Shown: in pieces, positions 17,112 to 25,641 of the stretch
Numbering within the stretch: position 1 is the first letter of the stretch
How the letters are laid out: the number at the start of each line of letters is the position of its first letter
NCBI RefSeq assembly: GCF_019285735.1
Contig: NZ_CP079107.1
Coordinates: 434,001-498,000 of the forward strand
Reading direction: 5' to 3'
DNA length: 64,000 nucleotides
From: Paeniglutamicibacter sp. Y32M11
Lineage (GTDB): Bacteria; Actinomycetota; Actinomycetes; Actinomycetales; Micrococcaceae
Notes under the pieces: generated by a model
What the model saw: only the letters and a program-made list of their open reading frames with translations
Told to the model about the DNA's origin: nothing
Database searches by the model: none
Translations under genes and position numbers: made by a program

Positions 17112-18101
17112 ATGGAAATACTGCTTTGGGTCCTCGTCCCGCTGCTCATTCTCGGACTAGCGTGGCTGGGACTGAAGAAGCTGCGTGTCAAAAACTCTGC
17201 CGAGGTTTCGGCCGCGATCACCCAAGAATCCGCCGAGCTTGCCAATACGCGACTGACGGCCGATGCGCATCGCGCCGTATACAAGTCCCTAGCCCAGGGT
17301 GACTTCATGGCCGCGGTGCAAAACTACAAGGCCATGACCGGTGAAGGCTACAAGGCCAGCATTATTGCCGTGCGAAGCTTGGAACGCTTCCCGCAGGTTC
17401 GCAAGGCGCCAAACACCGGACCGACCATCGCTCAACAGCTTGCCGCCGAACGCGAGGCTGATCAGGCTGTGGAGCCGGAGGCGGCAAAGCCGCAAGCACC
17501 AAGTACTGTTGCCGGGATCCCCCTGCCGATCGGCGATTCTGCCCCAGCTGAAGAGGTGCTTTCCCAGCCCCTAGCGAATACCTCGGAAGACGCGGGGAAG
17601 TCCGAGGATCCCTGGATGGTCCCGAGCGAATGGGCCGACGAATTTGGCTCTAGCGCCGAACGCAGCTCAACGCAGTTCAAGGTTTCCTATCTGGTTGACG
17701 GGCAAGAGCAGGAATTCGCGAGTGAAGACCTTCCTCCGGCCGAATATGACCAGTTTCTTTCGTTGGTTCGCGATGAGGATCTGCATGGTGCCGCGTCACT
17801 CATCGCCAAGCACTCGGGCCTGGCCGAAGAGGAAATTTTTCGGATGCTTGTTGCTTCGCCGCTAGGTGGCGGGCAGGCACCAACCGCCAATATCGCCGAT
17901 TTCAGCTTTGAGGGCCAGGGCCCCGATGGTGCCGTGAAATTTAGCATCAACGATCTGGGGGAGCCGGAACGCTCGGAGCTACTTGACCATTTGCGTCTGG
18001 GGGAGCTTGATGAAGCCACCAGCATCGTTGCCCGGCATACCGGCCTGCCCGATGAAATGGTGCGCACCCTGCTCAATGCCTTTGGTGACGGAGAGAAGTA
18101 G
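17112..18101 (+). CDS. Membrane-anchored protein with three short helical repeats
   Basis: 329 residues. Residues 4-20 are one hydrophobic helix (LLWVLVPLLILGLAWLGL) followed by positive charge, so the rest probably faces the cytoplasm. Three related ~40-residue units follow: about 55-95 (AHRAVYKSLAQGDFMAAVQNYKAMTG ... AVRSLE), 211-250 (YDQFLSLVRDEDLHGAASLIAKHSGLAEEEIFRMLVA) and 287-326 (RSELLDHLRLGELDEATSIVARHTGLPDEMVRTLLNAF). The pattern (helix, GD/GEL, helix, TGL, helix) recalls the L7/L12 C-terminal/SHOCT style of helical motifs. An acidic Pro/Ala-rich linker (about 105-180) separates unit 1 from 2. Function unknown. Confidence 0.7.
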   Translation: MEILLWVLVPLLILGLAWLGLKKLRVKNSAEVSAAITQESAELANTRLTADAHRAVYKSLAQGDFMAAVQNYKAMTGEGYKASIIAVRSLERFPQVRKAPNTGPTIAQQLAAEREADQAVEPEAAKPQAPSTVAGIPLPIGDSAPAEEVLSQPLANTSEDAGKSEDPWMVPSEWADEFGSSAERSSTQFKVSYLVDGQEQEFASEDLPPAEYDQFLSLVRDEDLHGAASLIAKHSGLAEEEIFRMLVASPLGGGQAPTANIADFSFEGQGPDGAVKFSINDLGEPERSELLDHLRLGELDEATSIVARHTGLPDEMVRTLLNAFGDGEK

Positions 18102-18138
18102 ACTCCGGCGGAACAACGCCGAACAACGTAGCTAAGTG

Positions 18139-18186
18139 ACCGTGTGTTCTTGACCCGTTAGGGGCAGGGACATGCGGTCCTTTTCG
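18139..18186 (+). terminator. Possible terminator after the repeat protein
   Basis: GACCG-TGTGTTC ... GGACATG-CGGTCC followed by TTTTC. The stem has mismatches, so the call is modest. Confidence 0.4.
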
Positions 18187-18237
18187 TTCACTCCGTGGCT
18201 GCTCGATAATCGAAGCGAGTGAACTGGATATTAAAAC

Positions 18238-18263
18238 GAAAAAACCCCTACCGAAGTAGGGGT
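18238..18263 (-). terminator. Terminator of tRNA-Ser (GCT)
   Basis: On the minus strand ACCCCTAC-TTCG-GTAGGGGT followed by six T, starting 8 bases past the tRNA end. A UUCG tetraloop stem is a classic strong terminator. Confidence 0.9.
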
Positions 18264-18270
18264 CTTTCAG

Positions 18271-18359
18271 CGGACACGGGGAGATTTGAACTCCCGGTCG
18301 AGTTTAACCCCGACACTTCATTAGCAGTGAAGCCCATTCGGCCGCTCTGGCACGTGTCC
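18271..18359 (-). tRNA. tRNA-Ser (anticodon GCT)
   Basis: 89 nt on the minus strand with a long variable arm, as expected for serine. Acceptor GGACACG pairs with CGTGTCC, the anticodon loop is CTGCTAA, and the T-arm is GGGAGTTCAAATCTCCC. Discriminator G; CCA is not encoded. Confidence 0.96.
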
Positions 18360-18382
18360 ATTCTGCTGTTTCCAGCTCCCCT

Positions 18383-18411
18383 AGACTACCCAAAGCTGGC
18401 GCGCCACACAA
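18383..18411 (-). promoter_or_regulatory. Promoter of tRNA-Ser (GCT)
   Basis: Minus strand TTGTGT, 17-base spacer, TAGTCT; the -10 is 24 bases upstream of the tRNA 5' end. Confidence 0.55.
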
Positions 18412-18496
18412 AACGACGTATCCATGGTGAAGAGAAACCCCGGAAGTACGCGGATTATTACGGCCTGCTACCCCTCTCAGAGGTAGCATTCGGGAC

Positions 18497-18889
18497 ATGA
18501 GAACCGCCAGCAGCCTGGTCACCAGCGCCGATATTGACGACAACGCGACTCCGCAAGAGCAAATTTCTGTCAGCGCACGGCTTGAACTGGTGCTGACAGA
18601 CGGAGAACGAATCGTGCTGCTGGATGATCGCGGCTGGGGAACGAACGGAAGCTGGGAGAGCACCACTCACGAAGAGCTGCGGGAATCCGCTTTGAGCGTG
18701 GTGGGACCGGATGAACCATGGGGCAATGAAACCAATGAGCAAGCCGTCAACGGCTACTGGGCATACCTCAGTGAGATCTTGAAGAATCAAGGAATCTCCA
18801 TCAACGCGGAAGAACTCCAGCGATTACCCAATGTTGTAGAGCTGAGCCCGCGGTTACTGGCGCGCACCGGCGGTACCTCCCCGGGCTAG
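18497..18889 (+). CDS. Hypothetical protein
   Basis: 130 residues, acidic, no membrane segment. It begins MRTASSLVTSADIDDNATPQ, has a beta-like stretch VSARLELVLTDGERIVLLDDRGWG, and later a helical region VNGYWAYLSEILKNQGISINAEELQRLP. I do not recognise the family. A short inverted repeat (GCTACC ... GGTAGC, 18467-18487) lies 9 bases before the start and may be a regulatory site. It is transcribed away from tRNA-Ser and convergent with the S9 peptidase. Codon use is typical of the window, which supports its being real. Confidence 0.6.
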   Translation: MRTASSLVTSADIDDNATPQEQISVSARLELVLTDGERIVLLDDRGWGTNGSWESTTHEELRESALSVVGPDEPWGNETNEQAVNGYWAYLSEILKNQGISINAEELQRLPNVVELSPRLLARTGGTSPG

Positions 18890-18926
18890 ATTGGAGGTTC
18901 GCCGGTGCCTAGCAGCAGATGCAGGA

Positions 18927-21128
18927 TTAGGAGCTGATGTGCCGCCAGAGGAACTCGTAGCTGGTGGCCAACATGGTGGCGGACGCCTTGTTGTCACTGG
19001 CCCCGGCATGACCGCCGTCGAGGGACTCGTGGTAACGGACGTCCGTCGCGCCCTTGCTCATCATCTTTGCAGCCATCTTGCGAGCCTGGACCGGACCAAC
19101 CCGGTCATCGCTCGTGGCACTCCAAATCAATGAGGCCGGGTAATCGACACCTTCGGGGAGAGCGTCATCCAGGCGGTGATAGGGCGAAAACGTCTTCACA
19201 AATTCCCAATCCTCTGGCACCTCCGGATCACCATATTCCGCGATCCACGAATGCCCCGCGGCCAGACGGGTATAGCGGCGCATGTCCAAGAGTGGGACAC
19301 CGCAGGAGATCGCGCCGAAGAGCTCGGGATAACCGGTGATCATGTTGCCCATCAGCAGGCCGCCGTTCGAGCGCCCGGTGGCTGCCAGGTGCTCGCGTCT
19401 GGTGACGCCTCGGGAGATGAGGTCTCGGGCAATAGCAGCGAAGTCTTCATAGGCGCGGTGCCGGTTCTCGCGCAATGCTGCGCGGTGCCAGCGTGGACCG
19501 TACTCACCACCACCACGAATGTTGGCCACCACATAACTACCGCGTCGCCCCGTTTCGGTGCGCCGCACCAGCCAGCCGGGACCCAGAGCACCAAGGTAGC
19601 CCGGGGTGAGACTGGTCTGGAATCCGCCATAGCCATTCATGAGCACCGGGTTCTTGCCATCGAGCGGTAAATCTCGTGGGGAGATTTGGAAGTAGGGGAC
19701 GCGGGTTCCGTCGTCGGAAACGGCAAAATGTTGCGAGACTTCAAAGTCAGCGGCGTCGAACCGTGAGGGCGCGTTCTTGATGACTCGTGGTGCGTCATCG
19801 TTGTCGCTGACCTTTCCGCGGGCCAGTGTCGTCGGGGTCAGGAAACCGGTGAGCGTCAGCCAGAAGTCATCCCCGCCCGTCGCGTCCTCATCGTCGATGG
19901 CCGAAGCGCTGAAGCTATGTAAGGGGGAGCCAATATCTAGGGGGCGTATGGAGAAATCGTTCGCCGGATCGCAGATGTAGATGTGCGAGGCGACGTCCTG
20001 TAAAACGTTGAGCAGGATGTAGTTAGCAGTGAAATCGATGGATTGTAGTGATGTGGATTCGCTCGGAACAAAGATCTCTCGCAGGGTGGCAGTGCCCGCC
20101 ATGAACTCTTCAAGGTCCGCCAATAGCAGTGTGCCGGGAATGTGGATGGTTCCCTCATGGGTCCATTGGGTCTGCGGTGAGAAAAGCACCCAGTCGCGGT
20201 GCAGTGAGACTCCAACGTCGGTGGGCACCTCGATGGGTACCCACGCGTCGTGACGGCGGAGGAAAGTTTTGGAGTTGTAGAAGTCGATGACGTCATGTGC
20301 GACATCGCGTTCGAAGCCCGGAGTTGAATCGTGGGAAACGAAGGCCAAGACGTGGGAGGGGTCAATGGCGAAGATCTCTGGAGACCGCGCAAGATCCTGG
20401 CCGCGGGATAGTCTGCGGACGGTGCGTGCATACGACGAAAGTGTCAGCGATCCTTCACCCACGTCCGTGGCGACCAGCAAGGTGTCCGCGTCTGCCCAAG
20501 AGACCTTGGTTTTGGCCACCGGCAAGTCAAAGCCGCCCGGGACGAAGGATAAGGTGGGCAGGTCAAACTCTCGCACACGGACCTGGTCTCCGCCATCGGG
20601 AGACAGCTTAATCAATGCGCGCTCATAGGGCTGGTTGGCCGCGGGGCGAAGCATCTGCGCCCCAGAAAAGACCCACTCGATTTTCTCTGCCGCGGCCAGG
20701 GCATCGATATCCAGCAGAATTTCCCACACAGGGTCATTTTCAAGGTAGGACTCCCAGCCGGTGCGCCGCCACAGGCCCTTGGGATGCTGGGAATCTCGCC
20801 AGAAGTTGTAATAATGCTCTCCGCGCTTGGTCACCATGGGGATCCTGTCGGTGGCGTCCAGCACCTCAAGAATTCCGGACCGGATGACCTCAAAATCGTT
20901 GTCAAAAAGTTCGGCCTCGGTGCGATTATTCTGTCCCACCACCCAATCCATGGCCCGCTGCGAATCCAGCTCCTCTAGCCAGAGGAAGGGATCCTCGGAC
21001 GTGTTCTCGCCTTGGGCATTGGTGACCTGGGCACCGGATGCCGAGGTGGGGGAGGAGGCGTTGATGACTGTTGTTGTGCTCCGGCCGGGGCTGTTCGCAT
21101 CGGATTCACGAGGATTAGATGAACTCAT
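18927..21128 (-). CDS. Prolyl oligopeptidase family serine peptidase (S9A)
   Basis: 733 residues from ATG 21128 (GTG 21134 is two codons earlier; GAGAG spacing favours ATG). An N-terminal seven-bladed propeller (about 60-440) begins DPFLWLEELDSQRAMDWVVGQN. The C-terminal alpha/beta hydrolase domain carries the triad: Ser in GRSNGGLLMG (about 587), Asp in SATSDDRVGP (about 673), His in DGGHAGAS (about 706). RGGGEYGPRWHRAAL is the S9A oxyanion-region block. It cleaves proline-containing short peptides, probably in the cytoplasm, since no signal peptide is seen. Confidence 0.94.
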   Translation of the reverse strand: MSSSNPRESDANSPGRSTTTVINASSPTSASGAQVTNAQGENTSEDPFLWLEELDSQRAMDWVVGQNNRTEAELFDNDFEVIRSGILEVLDATDRIPMVTKRGEHYYNFWRDSQHPKGLWRRTGWESYLENDPVWEILLDIDALAAAEKIEWVFSGAQMLRPAANQPYERALIKLSPDGGDQVRVREFDLPTLSFVPGGFDLPVAKTKVSWADADTLLVATDVGEGSLTLSSYARTVRRLSRGQDLARSPEIFAIDPSHVLAFVSHDSTPGFERDVAHDVIDFYNSKTFLRRHDAWVPIEVPTDVGVSLHRDWVLFSPQTQWTHEGTIHIPGTLLLADLEEFMAGTATLREIFVPSESTSLQSIDFTANYILLNVLQDVASHIYICDPANDFSIRPLDIGSPLHSFSASAIDDEDATGGDDFWLTLTGFLTPTTLARGKVSDNDDAPRVIKNAPSRFDAADFEVSQHFAVSDDGTRVPYFQISPRDLPLDGKNPVLMNGYGGFQTSLTPGYLGALGPGWLVRRTETGRRGSYVVANIRGGGEYGPRWHRAALRENRHRAYEDFAAIARDLISRGVTRREHLAATGRSNGGLLMGNMITGYPELFGAISCGVPLLDMRRYTRLAAGHSWIAEYGDPEVPEDWEFVKTFSPYHRLDDALPEGVDYPASLIWSATSDDRVGPVQARKMAAKMMSKGATDVRYHESLDGGHAGASDNKASATMLATSYEFLWRHISS

Positions 21129-21211
21129 GGGCACAGTCTCTCATGGCATACATGGAGTATTTCGGACCTTAGCGCACGGCGATCAGCTGCCGTGCAGACT
21201 AGGCTGATTCC

Positions 21212-23224
21212 GTGAGTGAGAAGCAGAATTCTGGACGCGAACCGTATGTCATAGCAGTTGTCGGAGCAGGACCCCGGGGAACCTCCACTTTGGAGCGTCT
21301 GGAGTCCGAACTGCGGCGTACCCAAAATTACTCACGCAAGATCACCGTGGTGGTCTTTGACGTTCATGATCCGGGGGCCGGACACGTCTGGTCCACTGCG
21401 CAGTCACGACACTTCCTAATGAACACCCCGGCCGGGTTCCCGACAGTGGCCCCGGAACGCACTCACGCCGAAGACCCGGGACTGAGCTTCGACCAGTGGC
21501 GCGCTCTCGGTGGTGACGGAGCTGCGCTGAGCAGCGTTGAAGCCGAGGAACTGGCAGCGATGGGAAGAGGCTCCTACCCACCCCGGGCCCTCTACGGCCG
21601 CTACCTGCGCCATGTCTTCGAGGCAGCGGTGTCGGCACTACGCAGCCACGAAGCGGTGGTGGAAGTGCGTATCGAACGCGCCGAGGTGACAGCCTTGCAC
21701 CGCGGCGACGCCGACTACCTGCTCTACGCCCACCCCGTTGCGGCGGCTCGTCCGCACCCGAAGCAGTCGGGGGAAAAATTCTCACTACACGCCCACGCCG
21801 TGGTTTTGGCCGTTGGGCACGTTCCTGCACACCTGAACCCGGCGCAAAAGGCCATGGCTCTCGCCGCGTCCGAAGCCGGATTAACCTACCAGGGCCCCAA
21901 CGTGCCTGGCGATGTTGCGTGGGAGAAGATCCCGGCCGGGGAAACCGTCTTGGTGCGCGGATTGGGGCTGAATTTCTTTGATGCCATGGCCGCGCTGACG
22001 GTGGGGCGCGGTGGTCAGTTCAATCAGGTTAATGGCGGGCCGGGCCGGGCGTTGGAGTATTGGCCCTCGGGCCGCGAACCACGCATCGTCGCCGCATCGC
22101 GCCGCGGAACCCCGTACCGGGCCAAGTCCTGCATCGAGGACTTCATTCCAGCATCGATTACCCTGCGCTATCTGGATGCGGAGCTGATCATCCAGAAGAT
22201 CGCCGAGGCCCGGGTGCTGAACCCCGGAGCCGCGGCGGGCTTTGACGCCCACGTGTGGCCGTTGCTGCATCGTGATGTGTTGTTGGCCTATTACCGTTTT
22301 GCCGCACTGCGTCATCCCTCACGGTTCAACGTCGAGCCGGAACAATTCGTTAAATTCCTCACCGAGGTTCTCGACGCCGAACATCAGGCCGGGTCGCAGG
22401 TCTGGCTCCAGAGTGCTCGGCATCTCGTTGAGAAATATGCTCCGGAGATGGGTTTCCTCGACGTTCCGCGGCTAGGGCGTCCCTTTGACCAAAACGGGTT
22501 TTCCTCGACGGGGGACTACCAGGAAGCCGTCAAGGAGTACCTCGAATACGATGCCATTTCCTCGCACGAGGGTGAAAAAAACCCGCTGAAGATGGCCATC
22601 GCCACGCTGAACGCCGGGCGCATGGTCGTCAAGGACATGATTGCCGAGGGGCTCATCTCCGATGAATCGCGATTAGGCGAGGTACAGGGCTGGTTTGAAC
22701 CGTTGGTTGAAGGCCTCGCCTCGGGTCCTCCGGTGCAGCGCATCGAAGAACTCGCGGCGTTGGCCAGGGCCAACATTGTGGAATTTATTGGCCCGGACCC
22801 GGAATTCGCGATCGATGCTCCCACCGGGATGTTTACGGTATCTTCACCGTGGGTAGACGCCCCAGCCTGCACCGGACGCACCCTAGTTGAAGCCATGATG
22901 CCGGCTAACCGTGTGCTGCAGACGGCCTCGCCGCTCTTGCGACAACTGATCGATGACGGCTTGGCCGCAGCATTCACCATGCACAACGACCAGGGCGAAC
23001 CGATCCCCGGACAGGGGCTGGACGTAAAGGGCGAGCCATACCGGATGGTTGATGGACGCGGGGTGCCACACCGTGCAATCTTCGTGCTCGGCCTGCAGCT
23101 CTCCTCGGTCCAATGGGGCACCGCAATCGCAGCGCAGGCAGGCGCTGCTCTCGACGGAGCGGCCAGAACACTGGGCGACGCCCAGAACGCCGCACGGGAA
23201 CTGCTGCGCCTCAGCCAGGTCTAG
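21212..23224 (+). CDS. FAD/NAD(P)-binding protein (NAD_binding_9 type)
   Basis: 670 residues from GTG. Rossmann loop VVGAGPRGTSTLERL at residues 17-31. The block HVWSTAQSRHFLMNTPAGFPTVAPE near 70 and AVVLAVGHVPAHLNP near 200 are typical of the large FAD-NAD(P)-binding (pfam13454-type) proteins found in actinobacteria. Late segments (HPSRFNVEPEQFVKFL, GVPHRAIFVLGLQLSSVQWGTAIAAQAGA) complete the fold. Its substrate is unknown; relatives include enzymes near siderophore or hydroxylation pathways. It is divergent from the S9 peptidase with an 83-base gap and ends at a 19-bp hairpin. Confidence 0.85.
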   Translation: MSEKQNSGREPYVIAVVGAGPRGTSTLERLESELRRTQNYSRKITVVVFDVHDPGAGHVWSTAQSRHFLMNTPAGFPTVAPERTHAEDPGLSFDQWRALGGDGAALSSVEAEELAAMGRGSYPPRALYGRYLRHVFEAAVSALRSHEAVVEVRIERAEVTALHRGDADYLLYAHPVAAARPHPKQSGEKFSLHAHAVVLAVGHVPAHLNPAQKAMALAASEAGLTYQGPNVPGDVAWEKIPAGETVLVRGLGLNFFDAMAALTVGRGGQFNQVNGGPGRALEYWPSGREPRIVAASRRGTPYRAKSCIEDFIPASITLRYLDAELIIQKIAEARVLNPGAAAGFDAHVWPLLHRDVLLAYYRFAALRHPSRFNVEPEQFVKFLTEVLDAEHQAGSQVWLQSARHLVEKYAPEMGFLDVPRLGRPFDQNGFSSTGDYQEAVKEYLEYDAISSHEGEKNPLKMAIATLNAGRMVVKDMIAEGLISDESRLGEVQGWFEPLVEGLASGPPVQRIEELAALARANIVEFIGPDPEFAIDAPTGMFTVSSPWVDAPACTGRTLVEAMMPANRVLQTASPLLRQLIDDGLAAAFTMHNDQGEPIPGQGLDVKGEPYRMVDGRGVPHRAIFVLGLQLSSVQWGTAIAAQAGAALDGAARTLGDAQNAARELLRLSQV

Positions 23225-23253
23225 GAGCTGAATTGCCCGCGCCCAAACCACAA

Positions 23254-23295
23254 CACGGTGCGGGTGCGGGCAATACTGCCCGCACCCGCACCGTG
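23254..23295. terminator. Bidirectional terminator, 19-bp perfect stem
   Basis: Arms begin CACGGTGCGGGTGCGGGCA and are fully complementary across a 4-base loop (ATAC). It lies between convergent genes (FAD protein and VOC protein). No U-run follows on either strand. Confidence 0.65.
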
Positions 23296-23315
23296 GCCGG
23301 GAAAAACTAGCTTTG

Positions 23316-24089
23316 CTACACGCCGACCAGCTTCAGGGCTGCTCCGCAGCAGTCGGTGATGGCGGCAACCCGACCGAACTCCGAGTCCTGTGGGCCCTCG
23401 GTTACGGTGCCGCCGTTGGCCACAGCCAGCGCGCAGGCTGCATCCACATCATCCACGCCCCAGTAGGTCACCCAGAACCCGGGTACATCGGCCGGTAGGA
23501 ACCCCGAAGCGTCCATCAGCCCGGCGCGCGCATCCTCGCCCTGCCCATACGTTGAGTATAAGAATTCCGGGGCATCGGACATCACATGAATGTCCCACCC
23601 AAAGGCCTTTGAATAGAACTCCACCGCCGCGGGGTAAGCCTTGGAATACAATTCATGCCACGCGGGTGCCCCATGCTCGGAATCGACGCCGAACCCCTGG
23701 TGCTCTTGAGGCTGCCATACGCCGAAGGCGGCTCCGCCAGCATCTTGGAAGATACCCATGTGGCCGTAGGGCGCCACATGCATCGGCGGCATCAGCGTCT
23801 GGCCGCCGGCGCCCTGAACGCTGGCCTGAGTGGCGGTGATGTCCTCGCTCTTGAGGTACAGCGACCAGATGTTGGGAATACCACCGAACTCTGGCTGGTA
23901 GGGCGAAAGCCCCGCGGCCAGGCGCCCCTGCCGCGTGGCACTGAGGTATCCGCCGTATTCCTCGGAGGTCGGTTCCTCGAATTCCCAGCCGAAGAGTGCG
24001 GCGTAGAACTTCTTGCTTGCTTCGATGTCGGTGGTCATGATGTCGGTCCATACCGGGTTTCCGGCGGGAGTGCTGATGCGCTGAGACAT
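23316..24089 (-). CDS. VOC-family (glyoxalase-like) protein, two domains
   Basis: 257 residues from ATG 24089; AGGAAG lies 9 bases upstream, and the longer ORF upstream has no ribosome site. Two tandem vicinal-oxygen-chelate modules: residues 8-125 (NPVWTDIMTTDIEASKKFYAALFGWEF ... MHVAPYGHMGIFQDAGGAAFGVWQ) and 140-257 (APAWHELYSKAYPAAVEFYSKAFGWDI ... GRVAAITDCCGAALKLVGV). Related proteins act as glyoxalase/dioxygenase-like enzymes or hydroxylation factors. The specific reaction cannot be deduced. It lies downstream of tRNA-Ser but behind its terminator. Confidence 0.88.
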   Translation of the reverse strand: MSQRISTPAGNPVWTDIMTTDIEASKKFYAALFGWEFEEPTSEEYGGYLSATRQGRLAAGLSPYQPEFGGIPNIWSLYLKSEDITATQASVQGAGGQTLMPPMHVAPYGHMGIFQDAGGAAFGVWQPQEHQGFGVDSEHGAPAWHELYSKAYPAAVEFYSKAFGWDIHVMSDAPEFLYSTYGQGEDARAGLMDASGFLPADVPGFWVTYWGVDDVDAACALAVANGGTVTEGPQDSEFGRVAAITDCCGAALKLVGV

Positions 24090-24209
24090 TGTTGAACGCT
24101 TCCTATCCTGGAGCTGTACCGTGGCTCGGGAACCGGGACATTTGCCTGCCCTGATGAATGGAAGCTTACTTGGCGGCACTGTCCCTGAAGATGGCCGGAG
24201 CATGAATGC

Positions 24210-24247
24210 AAAGAGGCGGTTCCCGTGAATACGGGAACCGCCTCTTT
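24210..24247 (-). terminator. Terminator of tRNA-Ser (TGA)
   Basis: Perfect 17-bp stem with arms AAAGAGGCGGTTCCCGT and ACGGGAACCGCCTCTTT around a 4-base loop. It starts 7 bases past the tRNA end on the minus strand. Confidence 0.85.
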
Positions 24248-24254
24248 CACTGAG

Positions 24255-24342
24255 CGGATGGTAAGAGATTTGAACTCTTGGTACGGGGTTACCGCACACT
24301 GGTTTTCAAGACCAGCTCCTTAGGCCGCTCGGACAACCATCC
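24255..24342 (-). tRNA. tRNA-Ser (anticodon TGA)
   Basis: 88 nt on the minus strand with a long variable arm. Acceptor GGATGGT pairs with ACCATCC, the anticodon loop is CTTGAAA between CTGGT and ACCAG, and the T-arm is AAGAGTTCAAATCTCTT. Discriminator G. A TATACT -10 box lies at 24358-24353. Confidence 0.96.
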
Positions 24343-24533
24343 AGACCAAAAAAGTATACGCCAGAGTGAGAGTGCAAAAGGACACCGGGGTCCCTGAGCA
24401 GGAAATTAGTGCAACAATTTCTTGCCGGTAGAGTGGCCCCAACAAGGTTATACGCGTGTTCTTTGGGTCCCACGACAACGGTGGGGGAGCCGAAAGGCTC
24501 GCAAGAATGGCCAAAAACGGTGAGGAGAATCCC

Positions 24534-25520
24534 ATGACAACAATGCGTGCCTTTGAGTATCAGGGTGCTGGTGGCCCCGAGGTGCTGGTAGAGGTAGATC
24601 GGCCCAAACCGGCGGCCGGCGCCGGTGAGGTATTGATCAAGGTGGCTGCATTTGGGCTGAACCGTGCCGACGTACAGCAGCGCCGTGGTGTCTACCCGCC
24701 TCCAGCCGGGGCAAGCGACATTCCCGGGCTTGAGGTTTCGGGAACTATCGAGGCGTTGGGGGAGGGCGCACTTGGCTTCACCGTGGGACAGAACGTCTGC
24801 GCCCTGTTAGCCGGTGGCGGTTACGCCCAATATGTGAGCGTCCCTGCCGGGCATGTCCTCGAGGTGCCCGAGAACACCGACGTGGTGGATGCTGCAGGGT
24901 TCATGGAGGTTGCGGGCACCGTGGTCTCCAACCTTTTCCTAGAGGCTAATCTTGCCCCGGGTGAGACGGTGCTCCTGCATGGCGGAGCCGGCGGCATCGG
25001 TTCCATGGCGATCCAGCTGGCCGTCGCCGCCGGCGCCAAGGTTCTGGTGACGGCGTCCAGCGCACAAAAAATTGAGCATTGTCTGGCGCTGGGTGCCACC
25101 GCGGGTATCAATTACCGCGAGGAAGACTTCGTTGAGCGTGTTGCCGAGCTGACTGGTGGCGCAGGCGTCGATGTGATTTTGGATGTGGTGGGAGCCAAAT
25201 ACCTCGGACAGAATCTGCGTGCCATGGCCGTTGGCGGACGACTGGTGGTGATCGGACTGCAGGGCGGGGCCACAGGAGAACTCAACCTCGGCGCACTGAT
25301 GGCCAAGCGTGCCAGAGTCATTGGCACCACGCTGCGAGCGCGGCCACGGGAGCAGAAATCCGAAATTGTTGCCGCGGTGAAGTCTCATGCATTGCCGCTG
25401 CTCGCATCAGGAGCGCTGGAGCTGTCGATAGATCGACGTTTCCCCTTCACAGACACCCGTTCGGCGCATGAATACTTCGATTCGGGGATGCATACGGGAA
25501 AAATCGTCGTTAAGCACTGA
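24534..25520 (+). CDS. NAD(P)H-quinone oxidoreductase (MDR family)
   Basis: 328 residues from ATG 24534 with GAGGAG 6 bases upstream; the longer ORF (24456) has no ribosome site. GroES-like N-terminus with GLNRADVQQRRGVYPPPAGASDIPGLEVSG and Rossmann loop HGGAGGIGSMAIQLA at about 150. No structural zinc cysteines are present, as in QOR/PIG3-type enzymes. It reduces quinones with NADPH in the cytoplasm, a detoxification function. It is monocistronic. Confidence 0.93.
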   Translation: MTTMRAFEYQGAGGPEVLVEVDRPKPAAGAGEVLIKVAAFGLNRADVQQRRGVYPPPAGASDIPGLEVSGTIEALGEGALGFTVGQNVCALLAGGGYAQYVSVPAGHVLEVPENTDVVDAAGFMEVAGTVVSNLFLEANLAPGETVLLHGGAGGIGSMAIQLAVAAGAKVLVTASSAQKIEHCLALGATAGINYREEDFVERVAELTGGAGVDVILDVVGAKYLGQNLRAMAVGGRLVVIGLQGGATGELNLGALMAKRARVIGTTLRARPREQKSEIVAAVKSHALPLLASGALELSIDRRFPFTDTRSAHEYFDSGMHTGKIVVKH

Positions 25521-25641
25521 AACTGTTTTTCCCACGGACTACGGTGTATCACAGGGGTAGGTGTCACGGAGCACACCATACGCGGCGCCTACTCAACGAT
25601 CACTCGCATCTACCCACGCATTAGTCACGTGAGAGGAAAAC

